A DNA stretch of 64,000 nucleotides from positions 1,224 through 65,223 of the forward strand of contig NZ_SADB01000017.1 in assembly GCF_009669305.1 (NCBI RefSeq), read 5' to 3'. Each line of letters begins with the position of its first letter. Within the stretch, counting starts at the first letter, position 1. The notes under the pieces are model-generated. The model was not told the DNA's origin. It saw only the letters and a program-made list of their open reading frames with translations, and did no database searches. Of the stretch, positions 41,396 to 50,726 are shown in pieces. The position numbers and the translations under genes were made by a program. Origin of the DNA: Ancylomarina sp. 16SWW S1-10-2 (GTDB lineage Bacteria > Bacteroidota > Bacteroidia > Bacteroidales > Marinifilaceae).

Positions 41396-44300
41396 TTATT
41401 TATGTTTTGCAATCCATTTTCTGGCATTAACAAAAGCTTCAATCCAAGGACTTAATTCGTCTTCGTTTCTACTTTCATCATAGTAAGCCCAGTTCCAAGG
41501 GTATGTTGCACGCTCAAGGTGTGGCATCATCGCTAAATGACGACCATCTTTAGAACAGATTGCTGCAGTTTCGAATGGAGATCCATTAGGATTTGCAGGG
41601 TAATCTTTAAAGCTGTACTTCATTGGAATTTGATATTTGTCTTCACCGTAAGGTAATTCAAATTTACCTTCACCGTGAGCAATCCAAATACCAAGACGGC
41701 TATCAGCAAGAGTTGAAAGCATAACTGAATCGTTAGCTTGAATATCAACATTTACAAAACCTGATTCGAATTTATGAGATTCATTATGAATAAGTTTTGG
41801 ATGCTTGTCGTGATCAGGGTAAATTAAGCCTAATTCAGAGATTAGCTGACAACCATTACAAACACCAAGACTTAGAGTATCTTCACGTTTATAAAAATCA
41901 TCAAGAGCTTTTTTCGCTTTATCATTATATAAGAATGCGCCAGCCCAACCTTTTGCCGAACCTAATACGTCTGAATTAGAGAAACCTCCAACAAAAACAA
42001 TCATGTTGACATCAGAGAAATCTGAACGACCTGAAATTAAGTCAGTCATATGAATATCTTTAACATCCATACCTGCTAAATGCATCATCCAAGCCATTTC
42101 TCTATCGCCATTAACACCTTTTTCACGGATGATAGCTGCTTTTATACCAGATTTGGTTTTACGTTTAGGATCAATGCCATATTGAGCAAATTTACCAGTG
42201 AAATTTTCTGGAAATTTATAGCTAAGCTTATTCTTTTTATATGATTGGTAACGTTCTAAAGCTTTATCATGTCCTGATTGGTTACGATCTAGTAGGTATG
42301 ATGTTTTGTACCAAAGATCACGTAAAGAAGCAATATCAAGTGCTAAGTTTTTATCAGCCTTAGTAATTGTCAATTTGCCAGCTTCAGCAGGTGTTCCAAT
42401 TTTATGGAATATAATACCAGCCTCAGTAAGCGTTTTGCATACAGAATCAAGATCTTCTACCTGGATAATAACACTAGGGTTTTCACTAAATAGAATTTTG
42501 ATTAAGTCATCTTCTTTAATCTCATCAAGATTGATTGAAGCACCAAGCTTGTTGTCAGCAAAACACATTTCAAGTAATGCAGTAACCATACCACCTGCAG
42601 AAATGTCGTGACCAGCAAGAATCTTTCTATCTAGAATGAGTTGTTGAAGCGTTTCAAAAGTTTTAGCAAAATATTTAGCGTCGTTTACATTAGGAGTAGT
42701 TTTTCCTAATTTGTTGACGATTTGTGCAAAACTACTACCTCCTAATTGGAAGGCATCTTTTGAAAAGTCAATATGTATTAAGTGAGAGTTTGCAACATTT
42801 TTCATCACTGGGCTAACCATGCGATTGATGTCTACGATTTCACCAACAGTAGAAATAATTACAGTTCCTGGAGCATATACCACATCATCCTGACCATATT
42901 TTTGGGTCATAGATAAGGAGTCTTTACCTGTTGGAATGTTTAAGCCAAGCTCAATTGCGAATTCACTAATCGACTCAACAGCTTTGTAAAGACGAGCATC
43001 TTCACCTTTATTTTTGCAAGGCCACATCCAGTTAGCTGAAAGAGAAACGCCTTTAATACCATGCTCAATTGGAGCCCAAACTAAGTTGGTTAACGATTCT
43101 GCAATAGATAAGCGAGAACCGTTAGCCGAATCGACAAGAGCTGAAACAGGAGCGTGTCCAATAGAAGTCGCAATACCTTTTTCACCTTGGAAGTCAAGAG
43201 CAACAGCTCCTAAATTGTTTAGAGGCAATTGAAGAGGACCAGCGCATTGCTGCATTGCAATTTTACCAGTAACAGAACGGTCTACTTTGTTAGTTAACCA
43301 ATCTTTACAAGCAACAGATTCCAATTGAAGAACTTGTTCAAGATAATCTTCTAATTTATCAGCTTCGTAAGCAACTTCTTCGAATGTTTCAACGACTGTT
43401 ACGTCATTCATTACAGTTTTTGGTGGCTTACCAAACATTTCAGAAAGACCAAGATCGATAGGATTCTCACCTGTTTTTTTATCTTCGAATGTGAAACGCA
43501 TGTCGCCAGTTGTTTCACCAATAGTATATATAGGAGCTCGTTCACGATCAGCAATACGAGTTAATAAATCAACATCATCTTTTCCAATAACTAATCCCAT
43601 TCTTTCTTGAGACTCGTTACCAACAATTTCTTTAGCAGATAGGGTAGGGTCACCAACAGGAAGCGCATTAAGATCAATTTTTCCACCAGTTTCTTCAACC
43701 AATTCCGATAGACAGTTTAAGTGACCACCAGCACCATGATCGTGAATAGAAACAATAGGGTTGTGATCAGACTCAGCCATAGCACGTATAGCGTTGCATA
43801 CACGTTTCTGCATTTCAGGATTGGAACGCTGAACGGCATTTAATTCAATTGAATTAGCAAATTCACCAGTTGCTACAGATGATACTGCAGAACCACCCAT
43901 TCCAATTCGGTAGTTATCACCACCTAAAAGAACAACTTTATCACCTTTTTTAGGAACATCTTTTTGAGCTTGCTCTAGTCGACCATAGCCAACACCACCA
44001 GCTTGCATGATGACCTTATCGTAACCGTATTTTTTATTATTTTCGAAATGCTCGAAAGTCATTACTGAACCACAGATTAATGGCTGACCGAATTTGTTTC
44101 CAAAGTCACTTGCACCATTTGAGGCTTTTATAAGAATTTCTTCAGGAGTTTGGTATAGCCATTTACGAGGATCGGTAGCATTTTCCCATTTTCTTGATGC
44201 TTCAAGTCTTGGGTAAGCCGTCATATAAACAGCAGTTCCTGCCATTGGTAAAGAAGCTTTTCCTCCAGCAATACGATCTCTAATTTCACCACCTGTTCCC

Positions 44301-45085
44301 GTAGCAGCACCATTAAAAGGTTCTACTGTAGTTGGAAAATTGTGCGTTTCTGCCTTTAATGAAATGACAGTGTCAATATCTTTCGTATAGAAGAAATCTG
44401 CTTTGTCGTGAGTAGCTGGAGCGAATTGCTCAACTCTAGGTCCTCCAAGGAAAGCACAGTTATCTTTATAAGCCGATACAATTCTATTGTGATTCTTTTT
44501 AGAGGTTTCTTTGATTAATTGGAATAGAGAAGACTCTTTTTCTTCTCCATCAATAATAAAGGTCCCGTTGAATATTTTGTGACGGCAATGTTCCGAGTTA
44601 ACTTGAGAAAAACCGAATACTTCTGAATCAGTAAGTTTTCGTTCAATCTTCTTTTCAACACTTTCTAGGTAGATTACTTCTTCTTCGCTAAGTGCTAAAC
44701 CTTCTTGTTTGTTGTAAGTTCTAATGTCTTTGATATAAACAACAGGATCAGCTTGTTTTTCAATTGTGAAAATAGTTTGATCGAGGTTTTTGTAGAAGTT
44801 TTGTAACATGGGGTCGAACTGAGGGGTTTCAGTCTCAACTTGAGTGAATTCCTCAATACGGATAATTCCATTTAATCCCATGTTTTGCGTAATCTCAACA
44901 GCATTGGTACTCCAAGGAGTAATCATCTCTCTGCGAGGTCCTACAAACTTGCCATTTACAGTATTGTTAGTCAGAACTTCAGCATCGCTAAATAGCCAAG
45001 ATAATTTAGCTGTGTCAATTGCATTTAATTCGAGAGAACAGTGTACTCCGTAATGAACTTTACCTTTTTTAAAGAATAGTATCAT
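41396..45085 (-). CDS. purL: Phosphoribosylformylglycinamidine synthase (large single-chain PurL)
   Basis: It converts FGAR, glutamine and ATP to FGAM in purine synthesis. At 1229 residues it is the large fused form: N-terminal PurS-like domain, linker (FGFSQVNSEHCRHKIF), two AIRS-like halves (LKAETHNFPTTVEPFNGAATGTGGEIRD and related), and a C-terminal class I glutaminase with nucleophile Cys in LGVCNGCQL and catalytic His in MMPHLER. The frame is open to 45130, but a -7 box TATATTTG (- strand, 45128-45135) overlaps that start, so the ATG at 45085 giving MILFFKKGKVHYG is chosen. Monocistronic. Confidence 0.96.
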   Translation of the reverse strand: MILFFKKGKVHYGVHCSLELNAIDTAKLSWLFSDAEVLTNNTVNGKFVGPRREMITPWSTNAVEITQNMGLNGIIRIEEFTQVETETPQFDPMLQNFYKNLDQTIFTIEKQADPVVYIKDIRTYNKQEGLALSEEEVIYLESVEKKIERKLTDSEVFGFSQVNSEHCRHKIFNGTFIIDGEEKESSLFQLIKETSKKNHNRIVSAYKDNCAFLGGPRVEQFAPATHDKADFFYTKDIDTVISLKAETHNFPTTVEPFNGAATGTGGEIRDRIAGGKASLPMAGTAVYMTAYPRLEASRKWENATDPRKWLYQTPEEILIKASNGASDFGNKFGQPLICGSVMTFEHFENNKKYGYDKVIMQAGGVGYGRLEQAQKDVPKKGDKVVLLGGDNYRIGMGGSAVSSVATGEFANSIELNAVQRSNPEMQKRVCNAIRAMAESDHNPIVSIHDHGAGGHLNCLSELVEETGGKIDLNALPVGDPTLSAKEIVGNESQERMGLVIGKDDVDLLTRIADRERAPIYTIGETTGDMRFTFEDKKTGENPIDLGLSEMFGKPPKTVMNDVTVVETFEEVAYEADKLEDYLEQVLQLESVACKDWLTNKVDRSVTGKIAMQQCAGPLQLPLNNLGAVALDFQGEKGIATSIGHAPVSALVDSANGSRLSIAESLTNLVWAPIEHGIKGVSLSANWMWPCKNKGEDARLYKAVESISEFAIELGLNIPTGKDSLSMTQKYGQDDVVYAPGTVIISTVGEIVDINRMVSPVMKNVANSHLIHIDFSKDAFQLGGSSFAQIVNKLGKTTPNVNDAKYFAKTFETLQQLILDRKILAGHDISAGGMVTALLEMCFADNKLGASINLDEIKEDDLIKILFSENPSVIIQVEDLDSVCKTLTEAGIIFHKIGTPAEAGKLTITKADKNLALDIASLRDLWYKTSYLLDRNQSGHDKALERYQSYKKNKLSYKFPENFTGKFAQYGIDPKRKTKSGIKAAIIREKGVNGDREMAWMMHLAGMDVKDIHMTDLISGRSDFSDVNMIVFVGGFSNSDVLGSAKGWAGAFLYNDKAKKALDDFYKREDTLSLGVCNGCQLISELGLIYPDHDKHPKLIHNESHKFESGFVNVDIQANDSVMLSTLADSRLGIWIAHGEGKFELPYGEDKYQIPMKYSFKDYPANPNGSPFETAAICSKDGRHLAMMPHLERATYPWNWAYYDESRNEDELSPWIEAFVNARKWIAKHK

Positions 45086-45127
45086 CTTAAATTTTTTATA
45101 AAAATTGGTTGAAAGCAGATTTCGCTG

Positions 45128-45135
45128 CAAATATA
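45128..45135 (-). promoter_or_regulatory. Candidate -7 box for purL
   Basis: Reads TATATTTG on the - strand, about 43 bases before the chosen ATG. It supports the shorter start. Confidence 0.5.
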
Positions 45136-45625
45136 GTTAAAGTGTTTGATTTTGTTGAGTGGACATTGTGTAAATTCAATATTTTCATACTTTACGTTTA
45201 ACAATCCAATCTGTGTTATGTATTGATGAAGTTGGTTCTCTAGATTGATGTTTTTTTCAATTAGGATAGAATTTGAATGTCTTATTTGTATCAATAAGGT
45301 CGTAAATTGCTGAAGAAATAGTTAAACAATTGAATTTAATCTTGAATTTTGTGGGGAAAGATAAGGCTTTGTGATATCTATTGTTTTAAAATAGTTTTTC
45401 CTATACTTGAGAGGTTATTAAGTTTTTTCTCTGGAAAAGATGAAAATCGAATTCATTTGTATTTACTGAAAATTAAAATTTAAGTAAATGTTTTTGGAGG
45501 AGAAAAAAGTATTAGATTAGTGCTCTATACATTTGGGTAAAAAACGATGTGTCAGAGGTGGATGTGTAGTTTGTTTTTACCATATTGAACATGTTGAAAA
45601 ACAATTATAATAATCTATTAAAACG
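45136..45625. other. Intergenic region without recognisable genes
   Basis: About 490 AT-rich bases between divergent purL and mce. A 70-codon frame on the - strand overlaps the purL promoter and looks random. I see no repeat or RNA structure I can support. Confidence 0.55.
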
Positions 45626-45656
45626 TTGATTATCGTACTTCCTTTCAATATTTTTG
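45626..45656 (+). promoter_or_regulatory. Promoter of the methylmalonyl-CoA decarboxylase operon
   Basis: TTG (45626-45628) and TATTTTTG (45649-45656), separated by 20 bases, fit the Bacteroidota -33/-7 consensus. The first gene starts 35 bases later. Confidence 0.65.
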
Positions 45657-45691
45657 TGACTAATTTAATCAATTAAAAATATAATTTTATT

Positions 45692-46096
45692 ATGAAACCA
45701 ACACACATTGAGCATATTGGAATAGCAGTAAAAAGTTTAGATGAAGCAATTCCTTTTTATGAAAAAGTTTTAGGTTTAAAATGTTATGCTATTGAAGAAG
45801 TAGTTGAACAAAAAGTAAAAACTGCGTTTTTTAAAGTGGGTGACGCAAAAATTGAATTGCTTGAGTCTACTGACCCTGAAGGTCCAATTGGTAAATTCGT
45901 AGCGAAAACTGGTGGAGGAATGCATCATATGGCATTTGCTGTAGATAACGTTCAAGAAGCGTTGAATGATGCTGCAGAAGCTGGATGTCAATTAATCGAC
46001 AAAACACCTCGTGGTGGAGCTGAAGGTTTAACTATTGGTTTCTTGCACCCTAAGTCAACTCAAAGAGTTTTGACAGAAATTTGTGGTAAAGAATAA
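45692..46096 (+). CDS. mce: Methylmalonyl-CoA epimerase
   Basis: It interconverts the (R) and (S) forms of methylmalonyl-CoA in the succinate-propionate route. The 134-residue vicinal-oxygen-chelate protein has the family start THIEHIGIAVKSLDEAIPFYEKVLG (metal-ligand His8) and GGGMHHMAFAVDNVQEAL with the second His; the C-terminus LTEICGKE supplies the Glu ligand. It is the first gene of a five-gene operon for the Na+-pumping decarboxylase. Confidence 0.96.
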   Translation: MKPTHIEHIGIAVKSLDEAIPFYEKVLGLKCYAIEEVVEQKVKTAFFKVGDAKIELLESTDPEGPIGKFVAKTGGGMHHMAFAVDNVQEALNDAAEAGCQLIDKTPRGGAEGLTIGFLHPKSTQRVLTEICGKE

Positions 46097-46131
46097 GTAA
46101 TCAATTATAACAAATTATAACAAAAGACGTT

Positions 46132-47688
46132 ATGGCTAGTCAGGATAAAATTAAGAAGTTAATTGACTTAAGAGCTGAAGCAAAACTTGGTGGAGGTGAG
46201 AAACGTATCGCATCTCAGCATAAGAAAGGCAAATATACAGCTCGTGAAAGAATCGACATGCTATTGGATGAAGGTAGCTTCGAGGAATTTGATATGTTTG
46301 TAACGCATCGTTGTACCAATTTTGGTATGGAGAAGACTAAATTCTTAGGCGATGGAGTTGTTACAGGTCAAGGAACTGTTGATGGGCGTTTAATTTTCGT
46401 ATTTTCTCAGGACTTTACAGTATTTGGTGGTTCATTATCTGAAACTTTTGCACAAAAAATTTGCAAAGTGATGGATATGGCAATGAAAATTGGTGCACCT
46501 TGTATTGGTTTGAATGATTCGGGGGGAGCTCGTATTCAGGAGGGCGTTACTGCTCTTGCTGGTTATGCTGATATCTTCCAAAGAAACATCATGGCGTCTG
46601 GCGTTATTCCTCAAATTTCTGCAATTTTTGGTCCTTGTGCTGGAGGAGCTGTTTATTCTCCAGCATTAACTGACTTTATCATGATGACTGAAGAAAAGTC
46701 ATACATGTTTGTTACTGGTCCTAAAGTAGTGAAAACGGTAACTGGTGAAGATATTTCTACCGAAGAATTAGGAGGTGCTGATATGCATTCTTCAAAATCA
46801 GGTGTTTCTCACTTCAAGTTGGAAGACGAAGAAGAGGGTATCATGATTATTCGTAAGTTATTATCTTTTATGCCGTCTAATAATCTTGAAGAGCCACCAT
46901 TGGCTGATTGTACTGATCCAATTCATAGAATGGAAGAAGTATTGAATGAGATTATTCCTGAAAATCCTAATATGCCTTATGACATGAAGGATGTTATTTA
47001 TTCTATGGTTGATGATGCTGACTTTCTTGAGGTTCACCGTCACTATGCAAAGAATATTTTAGTAGGTTTCTCAAGAATGGGAGGTAGGCCAATTGGTATT
47101 GTTGCCAATCAACCTAATTTCCTTGCAGGTGTTCTTGATATTGAATCTTCAAGAAAAGCTGCTCGTTTTATTCGTTTCTGTGATTGTTTTAACATTCCTA
47201 TTCTTACTTTAGTTGACGTTCCAGGATTCCTTCCAGGGTCAAGTCAAGAGTTTGGTGGTATTATTGCCCATGGTGCAAAATTAATGTTTGCTTATGGTGA
47301 AGCTACAGTGCCTAAAGTAACAATTACGCTACGTAAATCATATGGTGGTGCGCATGACGTTATGTCTTGTAAACAACTTCGTGGTGATCTTAACTATGCT
47401 TGGCCTTCAGCTGAAATTGCTGTAATGGGAGCTAAAGGTGCCATAGAGGTTCTACATGGTAGAAAAATGATGAAGCTTAGCGATGATGATAAAAAGACAT
47501 TTATCAATGAGCAAGAAATTGAGTATAACGAGAAATTTGCTAATCCATACAATGCTGCTTCATACGGCTATATTGATGATGTGATCGAACCTCGAAATAC
47601 ACGTTTTAGGGTGATTCGTGCTTTCCAAACTTTAGAAACTAAGAAGCAATGTAATCCTGCTAAAAAACATTCAAACATTCCATTGTAA
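46132..47688 (+). CDS. mmdA: Methylmalonyl-CoA decarboxylase alpha subunit (carboxyltransferase)
   Basis: A 518-residue biotin-dependent carboxyltransferase of the PCCB/MmdA family. Both crotonase-like halves are present: [20 protein letters not shown] and [16 protein letters not shown] in the N-half, [21 protein letters not shown] and [14 protein letters not shown] in the C-half. It moves the carboxyl group from methylmalonyl-CoA to biotin on the carrier protein encoded two genes downstream. The neighbours (gamma, biotin carrier, beta) point to the Na+ pump rather than a propionyl-CoA carboxylase. Confidence 0.93.
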   Translation: MASQDKIKKLIDLRAEAKLGGGEKRIASQHKKGKYTARERIDMLLDEGSFEEFDMFVTHRCTNFGMEKTKFLGDGVVTGQGTVDGRLIFVFSQDFTVFGGSLSETFAQKICKVMDMAMKIGAPCIGLNDSGGARIQEGVTALAGYADIFQRNIMASGVIPQISAIFGPCAGGAVYSPALTDFIMMTEEKSYMFVTGPKVVKTVTGEDISTEELGGADMHSSKSGVSHFKLEDEEEGIMIIRKLLSFMPSNNLEEPPLADCTDPIHRMEEVLNEIIPENPNMPYDMKDVIYSMVDDADFLEVHRHYAKNILVGFSRMGGRPIGIVANQPNFLAGVLDIESSRKAARFIRFCDCFNIPILTLVDVPGFLPGSSQEFGGIIAHGAKLMFAYGEATVPKVTITLRKSYGGAHDVMSCKQLRGDLNYAWPSAEIAVMGAKGAIEVLHGRKMMKLSDDDKKTFINEQEIEYNEKFANPYNAASYGYIDDVIEPRNTRFRVIRAFQTLETKKQCNPAKKHSNIPL

Positions 47689-47700
47689 AAATAATAAACT

Positions 47701-48063
47701 ATGAGTTATATCAATTTATTATCGATTGGAAGTCAGGGAGGATGGACAATTGCCTTCGTTGGGTATGCTATTGTATTTACCGCATTGATCGTTTTGGTTC
47801 TTGTTTTTCTTGTTCTTCCTAAGGTTTTGCATATTAATCTTAGAACGAAGCTTAAAAAGGAAGGTAAATCAAGTGCTAATATTGATAATTTGAATATTGA
47901 AGGAGATGTGAATGCTGCCATAGCAATGGCGCTTTACTTGCATTTTGAACAAATTCATGATGATGAAAGCAATATTATTACCATTAAGAAAGTAACTAAG
48001 AATTATTCTCCATGGAGTTCTAAAATTTATGGAGTAATGAATCAACCAAGACTAAGACGATGA
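47701..48063 (+). CDS. Sodium-pump decarboxylase gamma subunit (OadG family)
   Basis: A 120-residue protein with one N-terminal transmembrane helix (about 17-42, GWTIAFVGYAIVFTALIVLVLVF) and a polar C-terminus ending YSPWSSKIYGVMNQPRLRR. This fits OadG/MmdD, which holds the decarboxylase complex together at the membrane. Its stop overlaps the start of the biotin-carrier gene (ATGA), so the two are translationally coupled. Confidence 0.88.
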   Translation: MSYINLLSIGSQGGWTIAFVGYAIVFTALIVLVLVFLVLPKVLHINLRTKLKKEGKSSANIDNLNIEGDVNAAIAMALYLHFEQIHDDESNIITIKKVTKNYSPWSSKIYGVMNQPRLRR

Positions 48064-48476
48064 AAAAATTCAAATTTACTATACACGGACAAGAATTTGA
48101 TGTTGATATCAAAGATGTCAAAGGTTCAAATGCGCAGATTGACGTAAACGGTACTGTTTATGATGTTGAATTTCATGATGAAGGAAAAGCTAAAGCTCCT
48201 CAGTTAATTCGTAAACCTGTCGTTAATAAACCGGGTGAAGGTCAAATTAAGAAATCTGTAGGTGGTGTTAGTGTAAAAGCGCCTCTTCCGGGTACAATCA
48301 TTAAAGTTAATGTTGCTGTTGGTGATGAAGTTAGCTCTGGTGATACTTTGCTTGTAATGGAAGCTATGAAGATGGAAAATAACGTCTTGGCTGAAAAGTC
48401 AGGTACTGTTAAATCTATTAAAATTAGTATTGGAGACGCTGTTCTTCAGGATGATATATTGCTTGAAATTGGATAA
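48060..48476 (+). CDS. Biotin carboxyl carrier subunit of the decarboxylase
   Basis: A 138-residue protein: an N-terminal part (KFKFTIHGQEFDVDIKDV), a Pro/Gly-containing linker, and a C-terminal biotinyl domain (PLPGTIIKVNVAVGDEV onward) with the biotinylation site EAMKMEN. It carries carboxyl-biotin between the alpha subunit and the membrane beta subunit. Start and the previous stop overlap by 4 bases. Confidence 0.94.
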   Translation: MKKFKFTIHGQEFDVDIKDVKGSNAQIDVNGTVYDVEFHDEGKAKAPQLIRKPVVNKPGEGQIKKSVGGVSVKAPLPGTIIKVNVAVGDEVSSGDTLLVMEAMKMENNVLAEKSGTVKSIKISIGDAVLQDDILLEIG

Positions 48477-48497
48477 TTAATTTAAGTCAAATACAAT

Positions 48498-50141
48498 ATG
48501 GTGAAGAACTTGTATAAAATGATATTCTCAATTATTTTGATGTTGGGGATAGCTTTTTCATCTCTTGCACAAAAGACAGAGGTTGTTAAGGATCAATTGA
48601 CCGAAGGAAAATGGATTAACCATCAAGATGGTTATATTCCCAATCCTTTAGGTGATGAAACTAAAGGTACCGTAAAGCGTTACAAAGTTTATGAATTCCA
48701 GAGGGACAATACGTTCACAATGGATTCTATTAAGCAACGTTTTACTGGGAATTGGAGCATTGAAGGGGAGAAAATTATTCTGACTTTTAATATTCAAAAT
48801 GTTCAACGATTTAGTAAGAATATAAATCCTAATTCAAGTCCCAATAACTATTGGGTTACAGAAGGAAAATTAAATTTAGGCACACGTTTTTGTCAAATTG
48901 ATGACGATGTACTTAAATTTGGTAATAATGAGACTTTGAATTGTTCTCATGAATCAGATGCTGTTGTTGGATTAAAGAATTTTTATGAATTTACTGGATT
49001 TGCTAATGTAACAGCTGGTCACTTGTTGATGATGTTAATTGGTATTTTCTTTATTTTCTTAGCAATTAAATACGATTACGAACCCTTGTTGCTGATTCCT
49101 ATTGGAACGGGTATTTTGATTGGTAACATTCCAATGTTCCAAGCTGTAGACTTTAACTTAAAGTTAGGTGTTTATGAACCAGGATCAGTAATGAATATTT
49201 TATATTCAGGTGTATTGCAGGGTTGGTATCCGCCTCTAATTTTCTTGGGAATTGGTGCTATGACAGATTTCTCTTCATTGATTTCAAACCCTCGTTTGAT
49301 GATTCTTGGAGCAGCTGCTCAGATAGGTATCTTTGCTACATTTATTGGTGCTCTTTGGTTGGGTTTTGCTCCGGCAGAAGCAGGAGCTATTGGAATTATT
49401 GGTGGTGCTGATGGACCTACGGCTATCTTTTTATCATCAAAACTTGCCAATGGAGTCAATGTAATGGCTAATGGAGAAACGGTTAAGAATTTAATTGGAC
49501 CTATTGCAATTGCGGCTTATTCGTATATGGCTTTGGTACCTGTTATTCAACCTCCAATTATTAACTTATTGACATCTGAAAGGGAACGAAAGATTAAGAT
49601 GAAAGCTCCTCGTGCAGTGAGCCGTCTTGAGAAAATTATGTTCCCAATTATTGGTTTGTTATTAACAGCTTATATAGCACCAACTGCAGTTCCTTTGTTG
49701 GGTATGTTATTCTTTGGTAATTTGCTAAAAGAATCAACAGTGACGAATCGTTTGGCTGATACGGCTAGTAATGCATTGATTAATATCATTACAATTTTGC
49801 TAGGCATAACAGTAGGTGCCTCTACGCAAGCTGATGTGTTCTTAACTGAAGACTCTGTTTTAATCTTTGGATTAGGTGCTGCTTCGTTTGTTATTGCAAC
49901 AGCTGGTGGCGTTGTCTTTGCTAAGCTGATGAATCTTTTATCATCAAAAGATCGTCAAATCAATCCTATGATTGGTGCTGCTGGTGTATCGGCAGTTCCC
50001 GATAGTGCTCGAGTAGTGCAAGTGATGGGCTTGGAGAATGATCCAACTAATCATCTCTTAATGCATGCAATGGCGCCTAATGTTTCTGGTGTGATTGGTT
50101 CTGCAGTAGGAGCAGGTATTTTATTAAGTTTCTTAATGTAA
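48498..50141 (+). CDS. Na+-translocating decarboxylase beta subunit with added periplasmic domain
   Basis: A 547-residue membrane protein. From about residue 170 it is a standard OadB/MmdB subunit: GSVMNILYSGVLQGWYPPLIF, the Na+-site region IIGGADGPTAIFLSSKLA (about residue 300), many helices, and GAAGVSAVPDSARVVQ near the end; it decarboxylates biotin and exports Na+. In front is a signal-like helix (IFSIILMLGIAFSSLAQ) and a ~140-residue polar domain with FTGNWSIEGEKIILTFNI, resembling a lipocalin-like beta domain and predicted to lie outside the cytosol. Single-domain OadB proteins are about 370-430 residues. Confidence 0.92.
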   Translation: MVKNLYKMIFSIILMLGIAFSSLAQKTEVVKDQLTEGKWINHQDGYIPNPLGDETKGTVKRYKVYEFQRDNTFTMDSIKQRFTGNWSIEGEKIILTFNIQNVQRFSKNINPNSSPNNYWVTEGKLNLGTRFCQIDDDVLKFGNNETLNCSHESDAVVGLKNFYEFTGFANVTAGHLLMMLIGIFFIFLAIKYDYEPLLLIPIGTGILIGNIPMFQAVDFNLKLGVYEPGSVMNILYSGVLQGWYPPLIFLGIGAMTDFSSLISNPRLMILGAAAQIGIFATFIGALWLGFAPAEAGAIGIIGGADGPTAIFLSSKLANGVNVMANGETVKNLIGPIAIAAYSYMALVPVIQPPIINLLTSERERKIKMKAPRAVSRLEKIMFPIIGLLLTAYIAPTAVPLLGMLFFGNLLKESTVTNRLADTASNALINIITILLGITVGASTQADVFLTEDSVLIFGLGAASFVIATAGGVVFAKLMNLLSSKDRQINPMIGAAGVSAVPDSARVVQVMGLENDPTNHLLMHAMAPNVSGVIGSAVGAGILLSFLM

Positions 50142-50173
50142 AAGCTATTTTGTATTTCGAAAAATATCTTCTA

Positions 50174-50207
50174 AAACACCTCTGAAATACAGAGGTGTTT
50201 TTTTATT
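50174..50207 (+). terminator. Terminator of the methylmalonyl-CoA decarboxylase operon
   Basis: Stem AAACACCTCTG/CAGAGGTGTTT with loop AAATA, then a T run, 32 bases after the beta-subunit stop. Confidence 0.88.
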
Positions 50208-50226
50208 ATATTTTTCGGTCAAAACC

Positions 50227-50257
50227 CTTGCTGAACTGTAGAGAATTCCTATATTTG
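50227..50257 (+). promoter_or_regulatory. Promoter of the tRNA-Gly(GCC) pair
   Basis: TTG (50228-50230) and TATATTTG (50250-50257) with 19 bases between. The 14 bases TATATTTGCATCGC equal those of the tRNA operon promoter at 8112-8126 on the other strand. Confidence 0.8.
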
Positions 50258-50338
50258 CATCGCGATTGACAGAAATAATACTCAATAAATATTATAAAGT
50301 CAGGTTTTTCAATAACGATTGAAAATAGAGCGTAAATT

Positions 50339-50411
<73 letters not shown>

Positions 50412-50467
50412 CAAATCAGTTATCTTTTCTGATTGTAAAAAAAAAAGAAATTGCGTAAATTGCTCAT

Positions 50468-50483
50468 CCCGATAGCTATCGGG
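50468..50483. repeat. 16-base perfect palindrome CCCGATAGCTATCGGG
   Basis: A perfect palindrome between the two tRNA-Gly genes. This word is widely iterated in Bacteroidota intergenic DNA as far as I recall; its role is unknown. In the transcript it would form a hairpin without a T run, so it could be a processing or spacer structure. Confidence 0.6.
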
Positions 50484-50501
50484 AGGTAGAAATTTATTGA
50501 T

Positions 50502-50574
<73 letters not shown>

Positions 50575-50590
50575 CATAAAGAGTTTGAGT

Positions 50591-50627
50591 AAAAGGATTG
50601 TTTCTTCTGAAGCAATCCTTTTTTTTA
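50591..50627 (+). terminator. Terminator of the tRNA-Gly pair
   Basis: Stem AAAGGATTG with CAATCCTTT around TTTCTTCTGAAG, followed by a T run. Confidence 0.85.
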
Positions 50628-50671
50628 TGTCTTTTATTTTCTGACTTAAGTATCATTTAAAATTAGGACAC

Positions 50672-50706
50672 AAAAAAAAAGCGATACTTGTAGGTATCGC
50701 TTTTTA
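50672..50706 (-). terminator. Terminator of the AONS-family gene
   Basis: Stem AAAAAGCGATAC/GTATCGCTTTTT with loop TTGTAG; T run on the - strand. Confidence 0.85.
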
Positions 50707-50726
50707 AAATTTATATTGTGTACTTA

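Noticed and set aside
45082-45294. 70-codon - strand frame upstream of purL
   Set aside because: It spans the purL promoter region, has no family features and overlaps the purL start.
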